Shown: positions 24,231 to 37,000, counted from the first letter of the stretch. The stretch is 64,000 nucleotides of DNA from Osedax fenrisi (GCA_964019155.1 OZ025244.1:29819468-29883467), one strand, 5' to 3'. Notes: a model not told the origin generated them from the sequence alone. Program-made: numbers and translations.

Positions 24231-27200
24231 TTAACATTGTTGGGGAGATTTTTTTGATTGTTCATCTAATTCAAATCGATAATTAGACCACAAGTATCGT
24301 TGGCTATTGGGTTCATGTACTTCATGGGTGGGAGGAGCTAGTAGGTGTCTTTCGATGTATTCGCCACGCCCATAACTATCGATCAAAACGATAGTACTGC
24401 TCCTGTAAGAGAAATTATAATAATTATAGTAGGCGCTAATATTATAAATACATTATCTATATTTTAAATATATTTCTAAGTATATAAAGAATTATAAAAT
24501 TATATGTACACATATATCATATTATATATTTTAAATAATAATGAATCGAAATTTCCGAATATTTCAATTATATTCTACACATATATATATATATATATAT
24601 ATATTATTGAATACACCCTATAGGGTACTATAGTACAATTACATATGATTAACAACTATACTACCGACATTCCTAACTTCATCATAATAACTTTACAATG
24701 CGTATACGCGTGTTGTTGTTGATGTGCATGTTTAAGTACATAAGTGGTCGTAAAAACTTTGTTAAGAAATTGAATAAAACCTTAATAAATATATAAATAT
24801 ATATATATATATATGTGTGTGTGTATATATTAGATAATAGGCCTAAGAATATTCCAGGGTGTCAATTTCTGTGAACACACATGCACCCACATACTTTGAT
24901 TGTTCGTCCGCCCACATAATACGTCACACACACATACCCACAACAATGTTAACGTTAAGACACGTAAGCATCGATACAAATAAACGACACGTCGTGTAAT
25001 ATTTATTTGTTAGCGCACAAAGCTTGTGCTATTTACCTATCTAATAAATAATGAAATACCCCCCGAGGTTTAATTACTGAATAGCTTTCAACCGATGTAC
25101 ATATTTATTGTTCGTCACTTTACGCATAAACCAGACGCCTGTATATTATAATGCAATATACGAATACAATTGATATTATTAAAATGTTATAAATTATAGT
25201 GATATAATTTAGAGAGTACGTTATGATGTACATTTATTATTATATAGGTTAATTATATGATTGAATAATTACTACATCATCAAATAATCAAACTATAATG
25301 AAATAATAAAAGGATTATAATCAAATAATCAAACATTACAAATATACCAATTATAGTTAAATGTACACTAAACTCGAATATAGAGATGACATTATTAAGT
25401 ATGGGCGTATTATAAATGTGGGCGTATTAGTACTTACATGGTTCCTCCGTTGATTGTGGGAGAATGCACAAATATCTGAGACCTCTCTTGTTTCACGCGT
25501 TCAGATAGAGATATCGCTTGTTTGTTTAGTTGTTCACACGGGTAATGCCTGAGTGAGAATTTCACGTTAATTATTTAATTTAAACTATTACTAATAATAA
25601 ACATAATTATTAATAATTAGATTATTGAATTTATTATACTACTATTATACTACTATTATACTACTATTGTACTACTATAATACTACTAGTATACTACTAT
25701 ACTACTACTATTATACTACTATTATAATATTATTATACAATTATTATACTACTATTAATAGTAATACTAACTGCGTGGTATCACTGAGAAATTTAAATAA
25801 TTCATCCACCATTTTATCTTTATTTGAAATAAAAACTCCCGCTTTCCTGCCGGGAACGAAATCTAATTTAGTGATCATTGTTTTAGATTTCAAATATTCA
25901 TCTCTATCGTGTGATTCATCGTATAGTAAAGTATCTGTTAAACAATAGGTAAGTGTTATCAATGTTGTATTTAATTATAAATCAAATAATAAATGGTAAT
26001 GCTAACAAATATATATATTTGCATGTTTGATACATTTTTAGTTATTCAAGATTATCGATTGATCTAAATTAAAAAGTGTTAAGATAATAAGTTAACGAAA
26101 TGAAATGCAAATAAAACGTTTCTAATTCGTCATATGATAGAGTTTATTTACTGGAAAACATGTTTCATATGGAAAGTTTATAATGAACTTTAACCTATCA
26201 CTAAATTACACATATTATTATTATCACGTATGAGAAATGAGACATGTGTGTACGGCGTATATGGTACAGGGTATCTGTATAGGGTGGTAGAGTACGTACC
26301 ATATACGCTGTACCCAAAACTATATATAGAAAGCGCCATTTATTAAAAGTGTAGATGTTAATTTCTCTATTTATCGAATATTTTTTATGGTATCATAAAA
26401 TAATATTCCTATGGGCATAATATAGGTGATAAATTATATGAGAAATAGTTACACATACGAAATATTACATAATAAACATTATTATTATGATGGTTAATAA
26501 TTAATTATTTGAATAATAGTTATTATTAGTACTTATATTATTAATATATATATTGTTATTGTTATTTTTTATTTTTATTTTTTTTGGGGGAGTCCTGGAC
26601 TTCCAGGAAATTAGATAAAGTTTTAACTAATAAGCATATGGCTCTAATATCCCTTCGAAGAATATATCATATCGCATCTATTTTTTTGACGAGAGCCATT
26701 AATTTATTTATATATAATTATATAATAACACTTTAAATATTATTCTAAGACCTATTTTATTGGACGGGGCTTGAAACAGAGTTATACTATCTGTGTGTAT
26801 GATTCCTTAACCAACTGAGCCAAATATATATATATATGCACGTAAACAATAGAAAATAGTTTTTGTTGATTTTGGAGTCATTTAGAACAATCTATGATAC
26901 ATAATATGTATTAATATTTTACTTAGTATATTAAAAACTACAAAAGAATAGCAATAACATATATATGATAATTATCGTACGTGTTATTGAGTTTGGTGGC
27001 ATAAATGAAGACTAAACTCCACCTGGCGAGTGAATACTGACAACAATTCTCTCCATCGGATTCACTATAATATGAACTGTCTCCCGAGTCATTGTTATCG
27101 TTGAGTCTATTGTGTCGTTTAATGATAGCCGTGAATATATCTCTTCCTATTGTAGTTTTCTTCCACGGCGTCTCCAGTGCGGAATTAGATATCGCGAATG

Positions 27201-27586
27201 TTTCTGTAGTGTAGTACAGTACGTGAAGGTGAGTATGTGTATGATTGCATACGTGTATACGGGTATGTGTACGTGATATGTGTATGAACTATATTATGAT
27301 ATATTTATAATCAATCTCATAAAAACTGTAAATTGAAATTTAAAGACTGTCAAATTAAATTATGATATATAGAACACCTACATATAATAACTACATTAAC
27401 ATGGATATTATACTTAGCGATAAATGTGAACTATTCAAGAACAATAGAATACAATCATAATGGCTAATTAATCTTCTTAGCGGTTAACGATAAATCTTAA
27501 CAATGTATTAAAACTTTGAATACTTATGTGTAGGATATCATAGATTTATTACTGTAGTCGAAATACACATGTAAACTATGTATAAG

Positions 27587-27617
<31 letters not shown>

Positions 27618-30254
27618 TTATATGTATATATAGCTATAACTATATACATTAGGTTGTACTGTAAAATAACTGTAACATATTATATGAGTGAAATATTGGT
27701 TGTGACATGTTCTAGATGAAATGTTTGATAATAACTTCTAATAATGTAATATGCCTCGGTATAATACTGATATGTAACTTTATATTATTGGGAGATGGAT
27801 AACACCGATTATATAATAAAGGATAGCTTATTATAATGATATACGTATAAATAAACAATTATCTTACATTTTTAAAGGACATTTCTAATAACTTATGAGA
27901 CGCGTCAAATTATCGAATAAATAATATTTAAAATTTATAAATACCAATTATGTATTTTAAGTGAAGAATATTTCTCAAATTATTCATTATTATCGGAATT
28001 TTAATACCCAGTTGATAACACAAATGATATTATATAATATGATGTACGATAATAACGTTAGCTAACCTTTTTCTATCGGAAGAGGTACATTCTGGTCTTT
28101 ATTGGTGGAATACAACACTTGCCACTTATTATTACTGTGAATATTGACCGACATTATTTATTATGTAATTTATAGTATATTATATCATACAATATAGCAT
28201 GCTATATACTGCGTGAGTCATATATTAATATATAATTATATTATATATTATGTAATTTATAAAATATACGATTACTAATTAATTATGTTTCATATATAGG
28301 TAGTATGTATGCATACTATTTCCTAACACTTTTTCCAGTAGAACAAGATTGTATCCATTATATTCTCCGTTATCTGGTTCTACTGATTTTAGAAATTCGA
28401 CCGCATTTCTACTACCTTTCAAGTAATCTCTTATCAAAAAACCTACGATGTTAAATATGAATATAATAATATTTTATTAATTACAAGTCGACGTTTTTAG
28501 AGAATTTAAGTGAATCAATAGCGCATTAAGTAAATGTTTAAATTATCGATATTAATATTTCATATTAAAACTTAATAATATTTATAGACTGAGAATAGAA
28601 GTTTCAAATATTTTAAAAAATGTTAGTATAATATACTTAACTATCTTAATATTATTTTTAATATTCCTATTATAATTAAAAATGTAAACTACATTCACTA
28701 TAATAATTATAATTAATAAAGTATACTTTATATATGATTTCATTATATATAATACAATATATATATTCTATATTTGTGTTTCACAGTATATATTTACATT
28801 ATTGGGTGATATTTAGCTATATAATATTGTATTTATAATAGATGTATATTATACCTCTTCCTTTCTTCGATTTTTTCCATTTTCCAGGAGACAAGATGCT
28901 CAATAAACATGCAATTTTACCTTTAGTTGACATTCCGAACCAAGTTCCTCCTTCTCTTCCGGGAGACATATCAATACCTTAAATTATGATGTAATTATAT
29001 TTTAATAGAATTAATTAATAAATTAATAATTAATTAAATATATATATATATATAAATACATATTCGACTATTTAATTGAAAACCTATAGGTATATATATA
29101 TATATATATATATATACAAACCACTTATGCAATGATCTGTGTCGTTCCATACGGCAGCTGGAGCAGTAGGTCTCGTATAAATTTCATCTCTATTGTTTGC
29201 TATAATCACCTATAATATATTATATAATATAGCATAATATTTATATATATATATATATATATAAATGCATGTAACAATAATGCCTGGGCGTAAGTTATGA
29301 AGTATTTTAAGTGGTATACACTACCAGGGTATTATTATAAGTCTACTATTATATTATAAGTCCGTAATTGTTATGTCACTAATTTATCCGTATATTATCT
29401 TTAATACGTGCAACTATGTATAACAATACGACATTTGTATATTCAAATACATAGCCTATTTTGTGAATGTCTAGAACATGATGATAAGTTGATTTATTGG
29501 AGTTTATTAGTGACCACCCAAGTAGCTAACAAGTATATGAAATAGCATTATTTATAATTATAGATAATCGTATTTAAATTGTAATGCGTGTCATAGTGAT
29601 AATATGTTTATTTATAAATAATAATACAAAATAGATATATAATAAAATAATGTGTTGGGTTGGTTAACTCTTATACTTGTTATCTTATCTATATGTTATC
29701 TTTACTATGGTGTTATCTATCATATCACATAATATTAATATATATATATATATACATATTAGTAGTATTTTAGTTATTATCATAACTTTTAATTATTAAT
29801 GTACCATTATACGTATTATATTATTAATATTAATAATATTATTATTATTATTATTAATAATAGTATTATTACAACCAATTAATCATTTTTAACAAAGATC
29901 CCTTCGTACTTCAAATTTAATTTAATGAATTATTAATTATTACGTATTAATCGAGAAATTTAATTATAAGATTTAATATATTCTAAATATACGTATGTTA
30001 TAATAAATAAATGAATTATATATCGTATGTTTAAAAAATGACATATATAATAGATAACAAAATATAAAATTGAAACAAATCAAAATCAAAAAATTGTTTA
30101 ATTTAATTTGTTAAAAAATACATGTATATATATATACATATATAATATATAATGTAAATAATTACACACACACTATTATATCCCTAAGTATTATATCACT
30201 AACCTGGTAACCATCTGTCGCATCGTTATCTATATAAACAAATAGAATACACAT
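24231..30254 (-). CDS. TANGO2: TANGO2 family protein (NRDE domain), nine exons
   Basis: Exons in order: 30254-30204, 29209-29122, 28977-28855, 28442-28330, 28124-28067, 27203-about 27023, 25935-25773, 25548-25438, 24402-24231. The protein starts MCILFVYIDN; Cys2 is the family's conserved residue after Met. Exon 2 carries VIIANNRDEIYTRP (NRDE, residues 23-26). Exon 3 has GIDMSPGREGGTWFGMSTKG, exon 4 GEYNGYNLVL, exon 6 AISNSALETPWKK, and exons 8-9 join as GGTM|SSTIVLIDSYGRGEYI, ending SKKSPQQC-stop. All aligned blocks follow human TANGO2 in order. Donors and acceptors are GT/AG and phases agree at every junction except 6/7, where the best donor (CCAG|GTGGAG) is out of phase with AACAG|AT; the exon 6 end is therefore uncertain. 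The model is about 350 residues against 276 in human, the extra lying around exons 6-7. TANGO2 proteins are linked to Golgi organisation, mitochondrial/lipid metabolism and heme handling; the Ntn-hydrolase-like fold is family knowledge. Confidence 0.93.
24403..25437 (-). other. TANGO2 intron 8
   Basis: About 1 kb between GTAAGT (25437) and TCTTACAG (24403). It holds a short TA run at 24582-24603, a TA/TG mixed run near 24800-24830, and a C/A-rich patch with ACACACAC runs at 24870-24950. No exon-like frame was recognised. Confidence 0.6.
25629..25765. repeat. 11-bp tandem repeat ATTATACTACT
   Basis: About a dozen imperfect ATTATACTACT units lie immediately downstream of TANGO2 exon 7, within intron 7, ending next to its splice donor at 25772. 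Confidence 0.9.
26250..26313. repeat. 18-bp inverted repeat in TANGO2 intron 6
   Basis: GTACGGCGTATATGGTAC (26250-26267) and GTACCATATACGCTGTAC (26296-26313) pair at 17 of 18 positions around a 28-bp loop. This could be a small foldback or a remnant palindromic element. Confidence 0.85.
26543..26830 (-). mobile_element. Full-length SINE copy in TANGO2 intron 6
   Basis: Minus strand: the head TTTGGCTCAGTTGGTTAAGG is a clear tRNA A-box region, and GTTTCAAGCCCCGTCC serves as B box. Then come body TTAGAATAATATTTAAAGTG, GGGATATTAGAGCCATATGC, TTTCCTGGAAGTCCAGG and an A-rich AACAATAACAAT tail. It is in the same orientation as the host gene. Confidence 0.85.
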
Positions 30255-31055
30255 GTTAATAGTATCGATAAGTAATGGATATGTATGTATTGTTTAATGT
30301 ATTAATAAAGAGATAAGATGACCAGACGACGGTGAATATAGAAATGGCAAACTTCTACAAAAGCATCTTCTTTTATATGTCTACGAAGCATTATTAATAG
30401 ATTTTATAAATGCGAAGTTTTAAGCTCCACCTATCTGACTGCATGCACCGGCAGTTTTATTGCGATATTTACAACTGTGATACACTATATGTACATTATA
30501 TATATCATATAGTGATTGTATATATGCAAGTAATTATTATAGATACACACCAAGTATGATTTATATATATATATATATATATATATTTATGATAATAATC
30601 TAATTATAAAGAATACATATATTTATCACGAGTAAGTATTATAAATTATAATACATATTTATAAATTAAATAATTCAACCTAAGATTTTTTCTATATTAT
30701 AATATATACGTCCTTTTTGAATAATGATGTGACAATTAAATTTATGAATAAATGATTAATAAATTATTATTCAAATTTAAATATATTTTATGTAAGATTC
30801 AATTAACATAATAATACTTCACTATGTCTTATAGCAATATATGGCAACTGTAAATATCCAAATTAAACGTCAGTTATTTTATTACATAGTATATATATAT
30901 TCCAAACTATTATAGTATCAGTGATTTTTGATATATATATATATATATATATCTGTGATAACAAATATGATTTAGGAATCGAATTTAAAAACATCTTATA
31001 TTTGTAGAAATATATATTAGTATTTATCTCACCTGTTAATACGTTATTACGCTTT
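30255..31055 (-). other. Region upstream of TANGO2
   Basis: The TANGO2 promoter should lie here. The first 200 bp are somewhat richer in G/C (GATGACCAGACGACGG at about 30316; CTGCATGCACCGGCAG at about 30440, a small dyad). No TATA box or initiator can be assigned. A (TA)n run lies at 30560-30585. Confidence 0.3.
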
Positions 31056-31231
31056 GTAATAATTATTGATATTGTAATAAGTATTGGTGTAATAATTATT
31101 GATATTGTAATAAGTATTGGTGTAATAATTATTGATATTGTAATAAGTATTGGTGTAATAATTATTGATATTGTAATAATTATTGGTGTAATAATTATTG
31201 ATATTGTAATAAGTATTGGTGTAATAATTAC
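31056..31231. repeat. 33-bp tandem repeat, about five copies
   Basis: The unit holds ATTATTGATATTGTAATAAG followed by TATTGGTGTAATA. Period 33 is a multiple of three, so minus-strand translation gives an 11-residue repeat (NNYYTNTYYNI). This is not evidence of coding. Confidence 0.93.
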
Positions 31232-31792
31232 TTAAGTAACCTACTAATGATCTTATTGTATACAATTGAAGTTTTCTACGGGAACTTTGAACTGTTTATA
31301 ACGAAAGTTGTAGTAAACTGCCCTTGCGCTAGTATACACCTAACCATGTGGTATGTAGCCCTATAGGCAATTATCAATAGATGCAGAGTGTGACAGGTAC
31401 TAGATTAGAATTCGGTTAATTCTAATGTTGTTCTCTCGAGTTTATTAAGAACTTAATAACATTAAATTAAAAAACAAGTAAAACAGTTACTTGTATTGTA
31501 TTTTCGTGAGCCCCTCGCAGTTATTGATGAAATGTATACGCGAACATGTCTATTCCGGTTTAGTTATACCCGTTTTTGTATTACTATCGCGATTCAATAA
31601 CTAAGTAGTGGTGTTATATAATGTATAACCCAGGTAGTGTTTAAAGTATACAAACTACTACATTATATTTTAGCTGTACATTTGAATCTATTATATTTAG
31701 TAAATGACATTTTTATCTTAGTATACAATCTATTGAATCTTAACATCTGCATAACGACTTAATAATGATATATAATATAATACATTATATAT
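31232..31792. other. Intergenic DNA with a G/C-richer patch
   Basis: A 50-codon open plus-strand stretch (about 31450-31600, containing YFREPLAVIDEMYTR) lacks a start, a good splice site or homology, so I did not call it. Nothing else was seen. Confidence 0.25.
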
Positions 31793-31897
31793 ATGTTCTA
31801 TACAGCACATATATGTGCTATATAGAACATGCTGACATACCGCAAGCCTTATCAAGGCAATATAACTTGTGGTCATACTTAAAATGTATGACCACAA
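31793..31897. repeat. Two adjacent hairpins beside a SINE
   Basis: 31793-31830 is a 38-bp near-palindrome (arms ATGTTCTATACAGCACATA and TATGTGCTATATAGAACAT, 18 of 19 paired). 31867-31897 is a perfect 12-bp stem (TTGTGGTCATAC / GTATGACCACAA) with a 7-nt loop. Both lie just 5' of the SINE head. Confidence 0.9.
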
Positions 31898-31902
31898 AAC
31901 TG

Positions 31903-32215
31903 CCTGTGTGGCTCAGTTTGCTAAGGCGTCAGACACACAATCAGTAGGGCGCGAGACACGCGTCGCGGGTTCGAGCATTAATTAAAATTATTATCATTCA
32001 TTAAAATATGTCTTAAAATAATACTTCGAATTGATCTAATATAATTGTGTATAAATAATTGATCGTCTCTCGTTAAAACAACGGATGCCTTAAAATGAGC
32101 GCTGCTTCGAAAGGACAGTAGAGCCATATGGTTATACGTGAAAACTTCATTTACGTTCCTGGATGGGATGAAAGGACTCTACAAAATAAAAATAACAATA
32201 AAAATAACAATAATA
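31903..32215 (+). mobile_element. Full-length tRNA-derived SINE, reference copy
   Basis: The head TGTGTGGCTCAGTTTGCTAA contains A box TGGCTCAGTTTG, and B box GCGGGTTCGAGC follows at about 31966, the best-preserved pol III promoter in this family. The body contains ATAATTGTGTATAAATAATT, GATCGTCTCTCGTT, GGACAGTAGAGCCATATGG and GTTCCTGGATGGGATG. The 3' tail is repeated AAAATAACAAT. No protein is encoded; it would depend on a LINE for movement. Confidence 0.9.
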
Positions 32216-32789
32216 TATGTTCATGTTTTTTTAATTAATATTCATTTTATCAATACTACCCCGCTAGTATTCTTTATCTTCTCATAAGAATTACTTTATT
32301 ACCCTTAAATGTATTAACCTTTATTAAATAATAATATGTAAAAAAACGCTCAATAATCCTGGAATCAGTTCATTTTCCGTCATTAAACTGTCAAATATCG
32401 AATTATTCAAACGAATTGTAATAAATAACTATATATTAAGAGGTATCTTATCTCAGAATTAGTTCATATATATTATTATCTAATTACACCATTTGCATTT
32501 ATTTCGTATTTCGATATATTTAAAAAAACTATTTTAAATGTATATATATCTAGTTTATTTTATATTAATAATATCACATAGATTTTTATTGCTTATTCTT
32601 ACAGATTGCCTTATTCTTATATATTGCCTTATATATATATATATATATTACTTACACCTAATATATTAATAGGAAATGAATATTACAATGAACTATAATT
32701 ATAACTCATCATATACATAATTAATATGTAATTATTATTTATATTTAAATCATTAGTATATCATCATAATAGTACTCTCGCATGCTGTA
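32216..32789. other. A/T-rich DNA, nothing recognised
   Basis: Only low-complexity A/T sequence and a short TA run near 32635-32650. Confidence 0.35.
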
Positions 32790-32965
32790 TATTATTATTT
32801 CATAATTATTATATCATTATTACATACTTACATTATATCATTATTACATACTTACATTATATCATTATTATATAATTATTATTTCATTATTAAATAATTA
32901 TTACATCATTATTACATCATTATTATATAATTATGATATTATTAATATATAATTATTATATCATT
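32790..32965. repeat. Imperfect TATCATTATTA tandem repeats
   Basis: Units of the form ATTATATCATTATTACATAC with a period near 22-24 bp, grading into shorter ATTATTATATC units. Confidence 0.8.
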
Positions 32966-33022
32966 ATTGATACTTATTTATACGAGTAATATTTAATTGC
33001 AATATATGATTATATATAGGAA

Positions 33023-33621
33023 TAGGGGAGAGAACGGAGTAGTGGAAGATAATTTATATGCCTCAGCATACTTCTAATATATCAATAAATACTGAATTTT
33101 AAGTTCTTATTTTTTCTATAAATCATATAGGTTTAGAATACTGTGATTTCACTTTTATATATTACTGAATATTATTAACTATTTATTAAGCATTAAAAAA
33201 GGCATACAAAAGCATTACAATAAAGCAAGTTCGGGGTAGTGGACGATAGTATCAGAATATGCAATAGGTGTCTCGTAAGGTATTCGATTTATATTTTTTA
33301 ATTATATAATATTATATAATTATATTTATGATGCATACGCACCTTATTTGATTCAATGATTTAAGTATATACACACACACTCACAAATATAAATAAGTAT
33401 AAATATATATAATCATATTTTTGTTAAAATTTGACAACTAATGATTATGTAATAAATTAGAGTAATTAAGGGCAATAAGTGCAATGATTAATTATTTAAA
33501 AAAAAATGTACTTTATATTATAGACATTTTGATTATCTAAATATTGTATATTGAACTTTGTATCGTATTTAGTACCATTTAAGCGTTAATTAAAATGACA
33601 ACTACTCCGTTCCGTCCCCTA
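33023..33621. mobile_element. MITE with TA target duplication
   Basis: The left end TA then GGGGAGAGAACGGAGTAGTG and the inverted right end (reverse complement TA then GGGGACGGAACGGAGTAGTT) form about 20-bp terminal repeats with few mismatches, bounded by TA on both sides. The 0.6-kb interior is A/T-rich and carries an internal GGGGTAGTGGACGATAG echo of the end near 33234. There is no transposase. The size, TA duplication and GGGG start fit a Tc1/mariner-mobilised MITE. Confidence 0.8.
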
Positions 33622-34402
33622 CATAAAAATTCAATAATACAAAACAAATACAAGATAGAACCTCTCCCTCTCTCTCTAATATCACCTATAGGTTTACCTA
33701 TAAATTAGGTGATATGTTATATTCAGTAGTCATAATTATTAGGCAATAATACATAGTTTTGTACAAATTATGTACAATATAATATATATAGTATATATAT
33801 ATATATCTATAATATTTATAATATATAATTATAGTCTATATTTTCTGGTGTGCTTTAAGGAACAGCAGCGGGGACGATCGCAGTAATAAGTAGTGCTAAT
33901 AATGACATGTGATCACACCCTGTACGATATAGACTTCGTAATTACGTAGTATATAACTATGAATATTAAGTATTACAATTATTTAAATACAAGAAAAACA
34001 AACATATAATTTTAATAATTCGTAAAAAAATGTGATACCTATACTGTTGACTTCGCTCTAATTATTTTACTAAATTATATATACACATTATAAACTATAT
34101 CGTTTAACTTTTTTTCTGATAGGGTAATTACCAACCAATTAACTTATCATTATTAATCTGGCCTGGCACTTTGATATATCATCATTGATCGTGACCTACA
34201 ACGAACATCATTAGAGTAAGTCGTTATTGCGTTTTTATATAGTTCGGTATTTACGCTAATAAATATCTGATCTGTTTAGTTGTGCACTCGTTATATAATA
34301 AACAAATATCGTAGTTTTTATTTCATATAACATAATTTTATTACGTTATAACATTTAACATTATAACATTTAACGTTCACATATAAAGTATACACATGTT
34401 TA

Positions 34403-34440
<38 letters not shown>

Positions 34441-34710
34441 ATTGATAGTTTATTTATATATATATATAAATATGACACAAAATACAGTGTCATCTATTAT
34501 ATATAAATAAAGTTTAAAGAATAAACAAATCTAGTAATCGCTACAAATAAAATTACAAAGATTCGATATAAAAGATAAATGTTATATATTCATCATAAGC
34601 ATAGAAGAGTTATATACTTTATGTTATGTAGCAGTTACGACTATGAAGGATATTATCCCAAAGTTATTTTAAACCACAAACTTGCATATATCTAGTCGAA
34701 ATTAATTGTT
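33622..34710. other. Intergenic A/T-rich DNA
   Basis: A (CTCTCTCT) run lies at 33666-33678 and a small G/C-richer patch at 33845-33890. (TA)n occurs at 34405-34432. No gene was recognised. Confidence 0.3.
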
Positions 34711-34730
34711 CATTGTCAACATGGTACATT

Positions 34731-34772
<42 letters not shown>

Positions 34773-35181
34773 TATATATATATAATAATAATACGTCATA
34801 TGATTATTATACGATATGGTATTATAATTGAGTTAATATAAATGTATATTATAATGACGATAGTAGAATGGGTTCAAATTTAAATCGGTAACAAATATAA
34901 TATTGGTAACATTTCAATACACAGACACCGGTACTTATCACGTGGGATTTGATTGTGCAACATTGATAGTAATATAGGTGCAACATCGGGTATGAATACT
35001 TCATACTACAGACACACACATGTGTATCAGTAATATACCGAGTGAGTGTTGCATATTGTACTCGTATACTATGTATAATGATTTACGAAGTCTGTCGATA
35101 TATCGATAAAATCATGTAAATAAGTAAAAACTTACAATGAGCTATTTAAATAGATTAAAATACTAATATATATATAGATAT

Positions 35182-35240
<59 letters not shown>

Positions 35241-35258
35241 TGTACCATGTTGACAATG
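34711..35258. repeat. 22-bp perfect inverted repeat with TA arrays inside both ends
   Basis: CATTGTCAACATGGTACATT (34711-34730, plus CA) is exactly inverted at 35237-35258. Each copy is followed on its inner side by a (TA)n array (34735-34768; 35166-35236). The 0.5-kb interior is A/T-rich and non-coding. It may be a non-autonomous element or a rearranged TA palindrome. Confidence 0.8.
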
Positions 35259-36868
35259 GCCTTTAATTTTAAACGATATATGAATTATACTCGAATTATT
35301 TTTATTTTCAAATTAAACGCATTCGCTAACAAAAGTAATTCGTTTTAATCTTCTTCACATTCAGTGGTCATTATATGTGAGTGATTGTTATTATACACTG
35401 GTGTCAACACGATAGGACATGACCGATATAATAAGGACAGGTACTACAGTAATGTATTTTTATGGGATGATATATGTGAATTATAAAAAAAGTAATAATG
35501 TTATTATTAAAAAGAAGGTATATATACTTTTTTTCTGTTTTTTAATAATATAATTACTAATACACTGGATATTTCAAATCAATTATGAATATAATGCGCT
35601 TTAGGAATACATTAATATGTTCACTAATGAAACCGTAATATAAATTGTCTAATGTTATTCAAAAATAAATCTCCTGATCTTATTGTTAGCGATTCGATAG
35701 TATAAAATGTACGTAAATATATATTAATAAATATCGGTCAGTGAGTGTATATATATATACTTAACCTAGCTATATGGTTAATGATATTATTGTTTTATTA
35801 TATTGATTATATATATATATATATATATATATTAATTCGATGGTTACATTATTAAAATTAGTATATTGCATACATATATTATATGTACCACCTTTTGAAC
35901 TCAATCATATATATATATATATATATATATTTATATTAAATACATATATTTATAAACTATATCAGAAATATTTATTTAATTGAATTTAATTTATTTTGGA
36001 GAAAGGTATTATGAGTGAGGAATGTAAATTAAGAAAATTGGATATTAATGTGGATCGTAGTGAAGTGTGTTTTATGTTATAAGTAAGAATTTGAAAATAG
36101 GCATATATTTAATTAGATCATATGATATTTAATTGGTAGCCAATTTAACATATTTTCTATGTATAAATATTAATTAGAGAAAAATGATTCATTTTAAAAA
36201 TCTATCTTAGTAAATATTAAATCGTAATTAATTATTAAGTTAATGAGAAAATAAGTATATTACCGTATTTAAAAAATAATATAAAATATAAGGGAAGATG
36301 TATATAAATAATCCGGTTACTGGAATTACGTAAGAGATGAAAAGAGTGAATGTAAAAGTTGATAGAACGCTGAAGATATGAGATATGATGATGACAAGAT
36401 AGAGATATCTAGTTCGAACTACAACAGTATACACCTAGATACTTAACGTAATCAGATTAGGAGATATCATTATTGTTAACCTTGGTGTGAGTGGTATTGT
36501 TATAGTAGTTTAGGATATCCACATATATATGACAAAATATTGCTTCTGTATGGTTGGGATTTGGGAATAGAGAGTTGTTAATCCAATAGTGTATCGGATA
36601 AATCTATATATAATAGATGTAAACATTTTAGGTAGGAATAGCATTCTACGTTAAGCTATATTGTATTAGTTTATGAGTAAATCAGGATTAGGGAAAATTG
36701 AACAATATTATCGAAAAAAGGAAGGCGTTAAATATTGAAGAGCTGTCATAGTATGCCGAGTTTTGAAGGATATATATACCACGTGATATAAATATATGAA
36801 TTGTATATAGATATATGATGTAGATCAGTTTAGTACATCACCGGCGATACCAATATTAGATAATAGTA
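35259..36868. other. Intergenic DNA, nothing recognised
   Basis: A/T-rich with TA runs near 35810 and 35908. From about 36000 to 36850 the plus strand becomes purine (A/G)-skewed, without a recognisable gene. Confidence 0.35.
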
Positions 36869-36949
36869 TTATAAGTGATATAATAGTGTGTACATTGTAC
36901 ACTCTACACTGTACAATGTACAATGTACACAATATTATATCACTTATAA
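36869..36949. repeat. 32-bp-stem hairpin before the minisatellite
   Basis: Arms 36869-36900 (starting TTATAAGTGATATAATAGTG) and 36918-36949 (ending TATTATATCACTTATAA) pair with one mismatch across 32 bp, around a 17-nt loop that itself holds GTACAAT. It lies 50 bp before the minisatellite. Confidence 0.93.
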
Positions 36950-37000
36950 CAGTGTACACAGTACCCTATACATTATATATCGTAGATCTAACGCAGACTC

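Noticed and set aside
31047..31265. 72-codon minus frame with an 11-residue repeat
   Set aside because: The period-33 tandem repeat creates the periodic peptide. No start context or domain is present.
31450..31600. Possible 50-codon plus-strand exon
   Set aside because: There is no start, no convincing acceptor or donor and no family resemblance. Open stretches of this size are expected by chance in 64 kb.
31903..31980. Functional tRNA gene
   Set aside because: A and B boxes are present, but acceptor and anticodon stems do not pair and the sequence continues into a SINE body present in several copies.
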